DNA of 64,000 nucleotides from Nonomuraea glycinis. GTDB taxonomy: Bacteria > Actinomycetota > Actinomycetes > Streptosporangiales > Streptosporangiaceae. The notes under the pieces are model-generated. The model worked only from the letters and a program-made list of their open reading frames with translations. It was not told the origin of the DNA and did no database searches. The stretch is taken from NCBI RefSeq assembly GCF_014646515.1, contig NZ_BMNK01000007.1, forward strand, positions 312,398 through 376,397, given 5' to 3'. Both the position numbers and the translations under genes were made by a program. Of this stretch, positions 23,636 through 30,985 are shown piece after piece (within the stretch, counting starts at the first letter, position 1; each line of letters begins with the position of its first letter).

Positions 23636-25412
23636 CCGCCTGGTCGTCATGCGCGTCCAGCGCGGGCTCGGGCCGGTGCACGCCACGGGGACGATAGCCG
23701 AGCGATTCGGCGACGCCGAGCAGGTCGGCGACGTACCACAGGGTCGCCAGCCACATCTCGGTGCCCTGCAGGCCCGGCCGGTGGTCGCGGTGCTGGGGGC
23801 CGCTCAACGGCGGATGGGCGAACGGGAAGCCCTGGCCGTCGACCCACTGCCCGATGATCGCGTCCACCTGCCCGGCCGCCCAGGCGGTCACCTCCTTGGC
23901 CCGGTGCGCGCTCTGCCGCCGGGCCAGCCAGAGCGGATGCGCCACGTCCAGGACATTGCACGCGGTGGTGCGGCCGGGCCCGAAATGCCGCTCGTCGGCG
24001 GCGTGCGCCAGCACCGTGTCGATGACCCGCTCCGGGTACGGCACCGGCAGCCCGAACTGCGCGAACGAGCCCCGTACGGCCCGGTAGTAGCCGTTGACCG
24101 CCTGCAGCAGCCCGTCGGCCGCGCGGGACGGGGACCACAGGCCGCTGTCGCGGCGGCAGCGCACCAGCAGTCCGCCGAGGAAGGCGTCGACGGCGGTGCG
24201 CGAGCCTGGGGCGGGAAAGTGGCGGAGGTTCCACATCAGGGCGGTGCCCAGCGTGTCCACCGTCGCTCCCGCACCCCAGCCGCCGGCCCGCCACGCCAGC
24301 CCGTCGAGCACGGCGGTGAGGTCGGCCGGCGACATCCGCGCGACCGCGCCGACGGGGTGCTCGAAGCGGGAGCCGAGCAGATCGAGCGCGTACCCGAGGC
24401 TGAGCACGTGATAGTGCGCCGACCCGTCCTCGAACCCCGCCGGCGGCGGCCCGGGCGAGCCGGCGGCGTCGAGCAGCGGGGTCAGGCCCGTCACCGGGTC
24501 CTGGCCCTGCCGGAGCCTGCGGACATGCTCGGCCTGCGGCAGTTGTCCCGGGGGAGCGTCCGACAGCAGGTACGACAGCTCGACGGCATCGGCGTGCGCC
24601 CGCAGGGTGGCGGGCTCACCGGGGGCGTTCACGTACCGGCCGGTGGGTGTTCCGTCGGCGGGTGCGTTCTGGCCGTTGTGCGTCTGGTCGGTGGGGGCCG
24701 CGCCTCGGGCGACGGGTGTGTTCGGCTCCCAGCTTCGCTCGATGATCGCGGCCGCCTGCTCTCTGGCCCTGGCCGCCAGGCCGGCCAGGGCGTGTGCGGT
24801 GCCGGTGGCGCGGGAGGTGTGGCGGCGGTCGCGGATGAGGCGGGCCGGGTTGCCGGCCACCACCGCCCAGGCGGGCACGTCCTTGGTCACCACGGAGCCC
24901 GCGCCGATCACCGCGTGGGAGCCCACCGTGACGCCGTCCACGATCACCACGTTCGAGCCGATCCAGACGTCGTCGCCGATGGTGATGCCGCGCTCGGTCA
25001 GCGGCTGCCGGTGGACGGGCCGGTCCGGCTCCATCGCATGGTTGAAGCCGAGGATCGAGGTGTGCGCGCCGACGCGGACGCCATCGCCCATGGTCACCGC
25101 GCCGCGCACCACGGCGAAGGCGTTCACGCTGCAGTCGTGGCCCGCGTGGAAGGCGCCGGTGACGTACGCGTGCGCGGCGATGTAGGAGTCGTCGCCCATC
25201 CGCAGGCCGCTCGGGTGCACCATGGCCAGCTCCGAGATGAAGACGCGCGCCCCGATCGAGCCGCCCGTGAGCTCGGCGAGGGCCGCCTGCCGGCCGAGCT
25301 GGGCCTGGCGCCGCTCCTCGGTCGCCTCATGCCAGAACAGCCAGGCGTTGTAGTCCAGCATGGCCGTGTCGTGGCTCGACGGCTCCACGTCGGCACCGGA
25401 TGCCGTGTCCAT
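23619..25412 (-). CDS. Hexapeptide-repeat acetyltransferase fused to a helical domain
   Basis: A 597-residue protein. Residues about 55-200 form a left-handed beta-helix acyltransferase with repeated hexapeptides (IGDDVWIGSNVVIVDGVTVG) and the usual end AGNPARLI. Residues about 270-590 are a long, mostly helical domain with recurring aromatic patches (ADGLLQAVNGYYRAVRGSF, QGTEMWLATLWYVADLLG) resembling alpha/alpha-toroid proteins. A low-complexity linker joins them. AGAGGAG precedes the ATG at 25412. The N-terminal half probably transfers acetyl from acetyl-CoA to a sugar or similar acceptor. The role of the second domain is unknown, and I do not recognise this fusion. Confidence 0.75.
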   Translation of the reverse strand: MDTASGADVEPSSHDTAMLDYNAWLFWHEATEERRQAQLGRQAALAELTGGSIGARVFISELAMVHPSGLRMGDDSYIAAHAYVTGAFHAGHDCSVNAFAVVRGAVTMGDGVRVGAHTSILGFNHAMEPDRPVHRQPLTERGITIGDDVWIGSNVVIVDGVTVGSHAVIGAGSVVTKDVPAWAVVAGNPARLIRDRRHTSRATGTAHALAGLAARAREQAAAIIERSWEPNTPVARGAAPTDQTHNGQNAPADGTPTGRYVNAPGEPATLRAHADAVELSYLLSDAPPGQLPQAEHVRRLRQGQDPVTGLTPLLDAAGSPGPPPAGFEDGSAHYHVLSLGYALDLLGSRFEHPVGAVARMSPADLTAVLDGLAWRAGGWGAGATVDTLGTALMWNLRHFPAPGSRTAVDAFLGGLLVRCRRDSGLWSPSRAADGLLQAVNGYYRAVRGSFAQFGLPVPYPERVIDTVLAHAADERHFGPGRTTACNVLDVAHPLWLARRQSAHRAKEVTAWAAGQVDAIIGQWVDGQGFPFAHPPLSGPQHRDHRPGLQGTEMWLATLWYVADLLGVAESLGYRPRGVHRPEPALDAHDDQAVTPGR

Positions 25413-25475
25413 ACGCACTCCTCTTGATGGCGAGGCCGCGGGCCTCCCAGAAACGGGGTCAGGGCAGGTACGGGC

Positions 25476-26723
25476 TCAGGTGGGTGGGACGCCGAGCGCG
25501 AGCAGGGCGGTGTCGTCGTCGACGCCCGCGCCGAAGCTCTCGATGAGGCGGGTGGCCGCCGCGATCGTGGCGGCGGCCGATGTGGGGGCCAGCCTGCCGG
25601 CGAAGGCCAGCAGCGCCTCGTCGCCGTAGCGTCCGTCGCCGGAGTAGGTGCGGGCCTCGGTGATCCCGTCGGTGTAGAGCAGGAGGGTGTCGCCGCGTTC
25701 CAGCCGGGCCTCGGCGACGACGAACGACGGCGACGGCAGCAGCCCGACGGGCATCCCGCCGGTAGTGGGCACGTAGCAGGCCCGGCCGTCGGCGCACAGC
25801 AGCAGCGCCGGGGGATGGCCGCCGCCGGCCAGGGTGACGGTGAAGCCGTCCCGCTCGGCGGCGAGGATGCCGACGATGACCGTGCAGTAGCGTGAGCTGT
25901 CGCCGGTATAGCGCTCCTGCAGGGCGGTGTTGAGCGTGCCGAGCATGCTGATCGGCTCCGGCGCGTGCAGGGCTGCGGCGCGCAACGTGGCGCGGGTCAG
26001 CGAGGTCACCGCCGCCGCCTCCGGCCCCTTGCCGCACACGTCACCGAGGAAGAAGCACCAGCGCTCGCCGCCCAGTGCGAACAGGTCGTAGAAGTCGCCG
26101 CTCAGGTCGTCCTGCGAGGCCGCGTGGTAGGCGGCGACGGCCTCCAGGCCGGGCACCTTGGGCAGCGAGGGGGGAAGCAGGCTGCGCTGCAGCGTGCCCA
26201 GCACGCTCTTCAGCCGCTCGCGGTCGCGCTCGGCGATCCGCCGGGCCTCCTCCGCCTCGTGCCGGGCGCGCAGCAACTCGCTCTCGTACGCCCGGCGGTC
26301 GCGGGCGTCGAAGACCGTGGTCCGGACGAGGAGTTGCCGGCCGTCGCCCGCGGTCTTCACGACGGAGGTGACCAGCACGGGCAGCCGGCTGCCGTTGACG
26401 GTCCGTATCTCGAGCGCGATCCCGTTGAGCTCGCCCTGCATGCGCAGCAGCGGCGCGACATGGGTCTCGTGGTAAAGCTTGCCGCCCACCGTGAGCAGAT
26501 CGGGAAAGCGCAGCCGGCCGATGACCTCGGCGCGGGTGTAGCCGACCCAGTTCAGCAGGGTCCTGTTGATCTTGACGACCGTGCCGTCCATGAGCGTGGA
26601 CAGGTAGCCGCAGGGGGCGTTCTCGTACAGTTCCTCCGCGCTGTCCTCCAGCAGGGCGCTGACGTCGGCCATGCCGTCCTGGCCGGGTCGCTCGGGCTGT
26701 TCGGGGGCGGGCCGGGGTTTCAT
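25476..26723 (-). CDS. rsbP: PAS-PP2C (SpoIIE-type) phosphatase, RsbP-like
   Basis: A 415-residue cytoplasmic phosphatase. A PAS domain lies at about 20-135 (LYENAPCGYLSTLMDGTVV, NWVGYTRAEVIG), a coiled-coil linker at about 135-170 and a PP2C/SpoIIE domain at about 175-413, with metal-binding motifs SGDFYDL, GDVCGKG and DDDTALLAL. In Bacillus subtilis RsbP, this architecture dephosphorylates the anti-sigma antagonist RsbV under energy stress. It starts at ATG 26723, 2 nt after the stop of an rsbQ-like gene, reproducing the rsbQ-rsbP pair. No rsbV, rsbW or sigma gene is in the window. Confidence 0.88.
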   Translation of the reverse strand: MKPRPAPEQPERPGQDGMADVSALLEDSAEELYENAPCGYLSTLMDGTVVKINRTLLNWVGYTRAEVIGRLRFPDLLTVGGKLYHETHVAPLLRMQGELNGIALEIRTVNGSRLPVLVTSVVKTAGDGRQLLVRTTVFDARDRRAYESELLRARHEAEEARRIAERDRERLKSVLGTLQRSLLPPSLPKVPGLEAVAAYHAASQDDLSGDFYDLFALGGERWCFFLGDVCGKGPEAAAVTSLTRATLRAAALHAPEPISMLGTLNTALQERYTGDSSRYCTVIVGILAAERDGFTVTLAGGGHPPALLLCADGRACYVPTTGGMPVGLLPSPSFVVAEARLERGDTLLLYTDGITEARTYSGDGRYGDEALLAFAGRLAPTSAAATIAAATRLIESFGAGVDDDTALLALGVPPT

Positions 26724-26725
26724 CG

Positions 26726-27532
26726 TCAGTCGCGGGCGAAGGAGGCGATGGCCGCGGCGGTGACCTCGGGGGCGCTCAGCTGCGGGCAGTGGCCGACCGC
26801 GTCCAGCGTGACGATCCGGCTGCCGGGGATCGCGGCGTGCACATACGCGCCCACCTCGGGCGGCGCGATCATGTCCTGCCGGCACTCCAGGATCAGCGTC
26901 GGCATCTTCACCGAAGCGAGATCCTCGCGATTGTCGGACAGGAACGTGGTGCGGGCGAACACCCGGGCGACCGCCGGGTCGGTGCGGCAGAAGCTGTCGG
27001 TCAGCTCCTGGCCCAGCTCGGGCCGGTCCGGGGCGTTCACGATGATCGGGGCCATGGTGGCGGACCAGCCCAGATAGTTGGACTCCAGCGAGTCGAGCAG
27101 CTCGTCGATGTCGGCGGCGCTGAAACCGCCCCGGTAGTCACCCTCGTCGATGTAGCAAGGAGAGGGGACGAGCAGCACGAGCTTGCCGAAGCGGAGCGGC
27201 TCGCGCGCCGCCGCCAGGACGCCGACCATGGAACTGACCGAGTGGCCGACGAACACCACGTCCCGCAGGTCCAGCTCGCGGCAGATGTCCAGCACGTCGT
27301 CCGCGTAACCGTCCAGCGACGCGTAGCGCTCCTCCCGCCACGCCGACACGTCGGAACGCCCGGAGCCGACATAGTCGAACAGGACGACCTGGAACTCCTC
27401 GGCCAGCGCGGGCGCCACCAGCCGCCAGAGACTCTGGTCGCAGCCGAACCCATGGGCCAGCATCACGATCGGTGCGCCGGGCTGCCCGGTGACCACGACG
27501 TTGTTCCGGATACGTACCTCCATACCGGACAT
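26726..27532 (-). CDS. rsbQ: RsbQ-like alpha/beta hydrolase
   Basis: A 268-residue hydrolase very close to B. subtilis RsbQ (269 residues) as I remember it: shared segments include GFGCDQS, LFDYVGSGRSD and GPSPCY-like VPSPCYIDEG. The nucleophile elbow is VGHSVSS, with Asp in CRQDMIAP and His in VGHCPQLS. RsbQ binds or hydrolyses a small hydrophobic ligand and activates RsbP; plant DAD2/D14 and KAI2 receptors belong to the same fold group. The start is set at ATG 27532, which gives the same N-terminal length as RsbQ; 27523 is an alternative. It is coupled to the PAS-PP2C gene downstream. Confidence 0.9.
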   Translation of the reverse strand: MSGMEVRIRNNVVVTGQPGAPIVMLAHGFGCDQSLWRLVAPALAEEFQVVLFDYVGSGRSDVSAWREERYASLDGYADDVLDICRELDLRDVVFVGHSVSSMVGVLAAAREPLRFGKLVLLVPSPCYIDEGDYRGGFSAADIDELLDSLESNYLGWSATMAPIIVNAPDRPELGQELTDSFCRTDPAVARVFARTTFLSDNREDLASVKMPTLILECRQDMIAPPEVGAYVHAAIPGSRIVTLDAVGHCPQLSAPEVTAAAIASFARD

Positions 27533-27590
27533 TGTGTCATTCGGGTCTCGGCAGGTTCGCGCCCGGCGTACCGGCTCACCTCCGGTCGGT

Positions 27591-28670
27591 TCAGGCGGGG
27601 ATGCGGCGGAGCAGGAGCATCGCCGCGTCGTCGAGCAGCGGCCCCCCGACATGCCGCACCAGATCGCCCCGCAGGGAGTCCAGCGCCGTCTGCGGGTCGT
27701 CGGCCATCAGCAGCGGGGCCCGCTCGGCCAGGGGATAGAACTCGCCGGAGGCGTTGCGCGCCTCGATGACCCCGTCGGTGAACAGCAGGATCTGATCCCC
27801 GTTCTCGAACATCACCCGGTGCGGCTTCGGCCGGTCGGCGGCCAGCGCGCCGAGTCCGAGCGGCAGCCCCTCGTGCGGGGGCTCCATCGCCGTGATCCGC
27901 CCGTCCGGGCTGATGAGCAGCGGCGCCGGATGGCCGCAGTTGTACAGCGAGATCTCCGAGTGGTGCACCTCGGCCACGATCGCGGTGACGAACATCTCGC
28001 CGCTCAGATGCCGCGCGAGGCTCGCCTCCAGCCGCTCGCCCACATCCGGCAACTCCGCCTCGTCATAGGCGGCCTCGCGGAAGGCGCCGAGCACCCAGGC
28101 CGCCGTCTCCACCGCCGCCAGCCCTTTGCCCTGCACGTCCCCGATGAGCAGGCGTACGCCGTGCGGCGTGGTGACGACCTCGTAGAGGTCGCCGCCGATC
28201 TGCGCCTCGGCGGCGGCGGAGGTGTAGGACAGCGCCACCCGCAGGTCGGCGGCCCGCCGGGGGACCGGGCGCAGCAGGACGCGCTGGGCCGCCTCCGCGA
28301 CGAGCCGGACGTTCGCCAGCTCCCGCTCACGCTTGAGCCGCAGGTGGGCGGCCAGCATGCTCGCGGCGGTGACGCCGACGATCGTGACGATGGTGATGGT
28401 GTTCTGCCGCTTGAGCAGCAGGCCGTTGTAGGAGGCCAGGGGGACGCAGATGACGATCGCCACCGCGCCCACCATCGCGGTCCGCCGCACGCCGCCGGAC
28501 ACCGACGCGAACGTCGGGCCGAGGGTGAGGAGCGGCAGGAAGCCGAGCGACGGCCCGGCGAGCAGGTCGATCACGGCCACCGCGAACAGCACGACGAACG
28601 GCAGCCACCGCAGCGCCCCCAGCGACGTCACCGGGCGCGTCCGCAGGCGGCCCGCGTCGCCTTCTCCCAT
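27591..28670 (-). CDS. Membrane-bound SpoIIE-type PP2C phosphatase
   Basis: A 359-residue protein with about four membrane helices in residues 15-115 (LPFVVLFAVAVIDLLAG and following), a short linker, and a PP2C/SpoIIE phosphatase domain at about 130-357. Motifs are IGGDLYEV, GDVQGKGL, the CGHPAPLL strand and DDAAMLLL. The family dephosphorylates anti-sigma-factor antagonists. It lies 58 nt from the rsbQ start on the same strand, so it may belong to the same stress unit. The ATG at 28670 is preferred over an upstream TTG. A tandem-repeat spacer lies upstream. Confidence 0.88.
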   Translation of the reverse strand: MGEGDAGRLRTRPVTSLGALRWLPFVVLFAVAVIDLLAGPSLGFLPLLTLGPTFASVSGGVRRTAMVGAVAIVICVPLASYNGLLLKRQNTITIVTIVGVTAASMLAAHLRLKRERELANVRLVAEAAQRVLLRPVPRRAADLRVALSYTSAAAEAQIGGDLYEVVTTPHGVRLLIGDVQGKGLAAVETAAWVLGAFREAAYDEAELPDVGERLEASLARHLSGEMFVTAIVAEVHHSEISLYNCGHPAPLLISPDGRITAMEPPHEGLPLGLGALAADRPKPHRVMFENGDQILLFTDGVIEARNASGEFYPLAERAPLLMADDPQTALDSLRGDLVRHVGGPLLDDAAMLLLRRIPA

Positions 28671-28774
28671 GCTTGCAGCACTGTCCCCCCACACCGCCGG
28701 TCCGACACTGGGCAAGATTCAACCATGACACGGCCTGACAGCGCTGGTCTCACTGAGCACCGGGCCGACGCCGG

Positions 28775-28846
28775 GCGCCCGCACCGGGTCGACGTCGCGC
28801 GCCCGCACAGGGCTGTCGCCGCGCGCCCGCACCGGGCGCGCGGCCT
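28775..28846. repeat. Three 24-bp tandem repeats after a dksA-like gene
   Basis: Three units (28775, 28799, 28823), each beginning GCGCCCGCAC, lie in the spacer between a phosphatase gene and the 3' end of a DksA/TraR-like gene. They begin 4 nt after that gene's stop on the minus strand and are not inside a recognised gene. Confidence 0.75.
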
Positions 28847-28850
28847 GTCG

Positions 28851-29192
28851 TCAGCGAGCCTCGTGCCGCTGGCGGCAGGGCATGCAGTGGCGGGTCAACG
28901 GCCTGATCTTCAGCCGCTCGAACGGGATCGACGCGTCGCAGTCGACGCACCGGCCGTAGGTGCCCTCCGCCAGTCGCGCCAGGCTCTTGTTGATGTCGGT
29001 GATCATCCGCTCGGTGGCGGCCAGGTCGGCGAGCACGCTCTGCCGTGACCCGTCGTCCGTTCCACCGCTGTCCACCAGCGCCCTGAGCTCGTCCAGGCGC
29101 GACGTGCGCCAGATGAGCTGCGTGCGCAGGTGCTCGGTGATGGACTGGACCTGGGTGTCGCTGATCATGGTGAACTCGTCGTGCTGGGTCAT
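28851..29192 (-). CDS. DksA/TraR-type zinc-finger protein
   Basis: A 113-residue protein with an N-terminal helical hairpin (about 1-75) and a C-terminal C4 zinc finger (CVDC... CMPC), the layout of DksA/TraR proteins that enter the RNA polymerase secondary channel. GAAGGAA lies before the ATG at 29192. A second gene of the same family lies about 300 nt upstream on the same strand. Actinobacteria usually use CarD/RbpA, so the function of these homologues is uncertain. Confidence 0.85.
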   Translation of the reverse strand: MTQHDEFTMISDTQVQSITEHLRTQLIWRTSRLDELRALVDSGGTDDGSRQSVLADLAATERMITDINKSLARLAEGTYGRCVDCDASIPFERLKIRPLTRHCMPCRQRHEAR

Positions 29193-29488
29193 GGGTGTTC
29201 CTTCGTGAAGTCGTGGCACGGCTGACCGGCCGTGCAGGTGTGATCGCCCGCAGGGCGTCGGAGCCCGTGCGAGGTGGGCGGGAATGCCGTGCGACGTCCG
29301 GCGTCGTCTCGTTCGACGGGCGCTCGCCCGTCACCGTCCGTCCCTCGCCGCGCGCGCCAGAACGGACGCCGGGGTCCGGCGCCCGATTCGTCGATGATCA
29401 GTGAGTGGCGAGGCCCGTCAACAGGGCCGGGGTATGCGGAGAACGACCGTGGCCCGGCGGTTCAGCTCGGGCGCGCGGTCGTCACCGA

Positions 29489-29908
29489 TCACGCCGCCGT
29501 CCCAGCGCGCCCCGCGTCCGTCCGCACGGAACCCTCTGTCCGCGCGGAACCTTCCGTCCCCAGCGGGCTCTCGGCCCGCCGCGCGCTGCGCGTCCGCCCC
29601 GTGTGCTCTGTCCGTCCCGCGCTGCCGCAGCCGGCGCAGAGTTGTTCCTGCGGAGCGCGCAGCAGGACCTCGTACGGGATGAAGGCGCTGCACCGCCGGC
29701 AGGTGCCGTACAGGCCGCGGTCCATCCGCTCGAGCGCCGCCTCGATCGCGGCGACCTGTTCCCTGGCCGGCCCCGCCTGGCTTGGCACGGCGATCCCGGC
29801 CAGCACGTCACGGGCCGCGGTGAGCCGCTCCTCCAGCAGCTCGCGCAGCTCTTCCAGACGCGCCAGGTGGTGGTCGTAGTCCTGCATGAATGTCTGCAAT
29901 GAAGCCAT
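29489..29908 (-). CDS. DksA/TraR-type zinc-finger protein with basic tail
   Basis: A 139-residue second DksA/TraR-like protein: a helical hairpin (about 1-65), then the zinc finger CRRC... CAGC (about 68-95). It has a 40-residue tail of Arg/Thr/Gly/Ser in repeated RTEGS-like steps that the neighbouring paralogue lacks. The 296-nt gap to the paralogue (29193-29488) shows no gene. The tail may be disordered and nucleic-acid binding. Role inferred only from the fold. Confidence 0.82.
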   Translation of the reverse strand: MASLQTFMQDYDHHLARLEELRELLEERLTAARDVLAGIAVPSQAGPAREQVAAIEAALERMDRGLYGTCRRCSAFIPYEVLLRAPQEQLCAGCGSAGRTEHTGRTRSARRAESPLGTEGSARTEGSVRTDAGRAGTAA

Positions 29909-30040
29909 GAGTCATCGCTCCCAGCCTGAGGATTCCGGCGCGGTCCGCGAGGCGGATACGCCGATGAGCCCCGGTGCCGTCGGGCGCGTGGCGGCGCCGC
30001 AAAGCCTCGTGGAGGCGGCAAGGGGGAAGGACGGGGACCT

Positions 30041-30397
30041 CTAGAGGGCCGGCGGACTTCGCGAACCGGCGGCCCGGTGCCCGGGCTGCTGAGGCCCGCG
30101 GATGCTCGCCGAGTCGGCCTCGGACCAGGCCAGCGCGGGCCGCACGGACGCGGGCTGGGCCTCGTGGCGGGGCAGCCCCAGGCGCGGCAGGTGCTCCGGG
30201 CCGCGGAAAGGCTGCAACGGCAGGGTGGACAGGGCCGACACCTCGGAGCCCGGCGTCATCACGTCGGTGATGCCGGAACGCTCGGCGCTCCCGCTCGCCC
30301 AGGTGGGCGCGGAAGCGGCCATGACCAGGGCAAGCAGCAGCAGAACCACCACCGCCGGGAAAGCGGCGGAGGAACGAGAAGTGCCCCAGGTCGCCAT
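30041..30397 (-). CDS. Small secreted or membrane-anchored hypothetical protein
   Basis: About 118 residues starting at ATG 30397, with an N-terminal hydrophobic helix (SAAFPAVVVLLLLALVMAA) that looks like a signal peptide or anchor, followed by a Pro/Ser/Arg-rich disordered region. There is no known domain and no clear ribosome binding site, so this could be a chance frame. The signal-like N terminus is the only support. Confidence 0.4.
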   Translation of the reverse strand: MATWGTSRSSAAFPAVVVLLLLALVMAASAPTWASGSAERSGITDVMTPGSEVSALSTLPLQPFRGPEHLPRLGLPRHEAQPASVRPALAWSEADSASIRGPQQPGHRAAGSRSPPAL

Positions 30398-30592
30398 GAG
30401 GCCGACCATAGCCCACTTTTCTGAGAAGGGCACTTGCCCGCGCTCCCGCTTTCAGGGACAAGGCCCACTTTGGGCCCCCGCACAGCGATGTCTCCAGCGG
30501 GCACGCCGGGCGCAGGCTACGGTGAGGAGGGCCCGCGGGACCGTACGCGGCCAGACGGACCAAGGCAGAAACCGAGACAGAGGGGAGGCGCC

Positions 30593-30934
30593 GTGCGGAC
30601 CAGACTGCCCGCCGCGCTGCTCCTGCTGCTGTCCTGGTTCCTGCCCGCCACCGGGCACGCGCACGCCGCCGCCCAGGTCGGCGTCGTGCACGAGGCGACC
30701 TGGCACGCCGAGCAGCATCCCGGCGCACGGCAGTTGCCCTTCCATCCGGCCTCGGCGCACGCGCGGACCGGCCCGTACGACGTGATCGGCGGCGGGAGCG
30801 CCGTGCTCGCGTCGGGCGGCCCGCACGCGCGCACCACCTGGGCCGTCGTCGTGCGGCGGCCCGCCACCGGCGCCCCCGTCACCCGGCACCGCGACACCAC
30901 GTCCGCGCGGGCGCCGCCCTCCACAGTGCGCTGA
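30593..30934 (+). CDS. Small secreted hypothetical protein
   Basis: A 113-residue protein starting at GTG 30593 behind AGGGGAGG. The first 27 residues form a signal peptide (LPAALLLLLSWFLPATGHAHA). The remainder is His-rich (HEATWHAEQHPGARQL) with no recognised domain, and could bind metal. It lies 51 nt before the secDF gene on the same strand, so co-transcription with it is possible. Confidence 0.6.
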   Translation: MRTRLPAALLLLLSWFLPATGHAHAAAQVGVVHEATWHAEQHPGARQLPFHPASAHARTGPYDVIGGGSAVLASGGPHARTTWAVVVRRPATGAPVTRHRDTTSARAPPSTVR

Positions 30935-30985
30935 AGACACCTTTTCTTGCACTTTTGAGCCCTTTAAGCCCTGTGGAGGCTTTTC

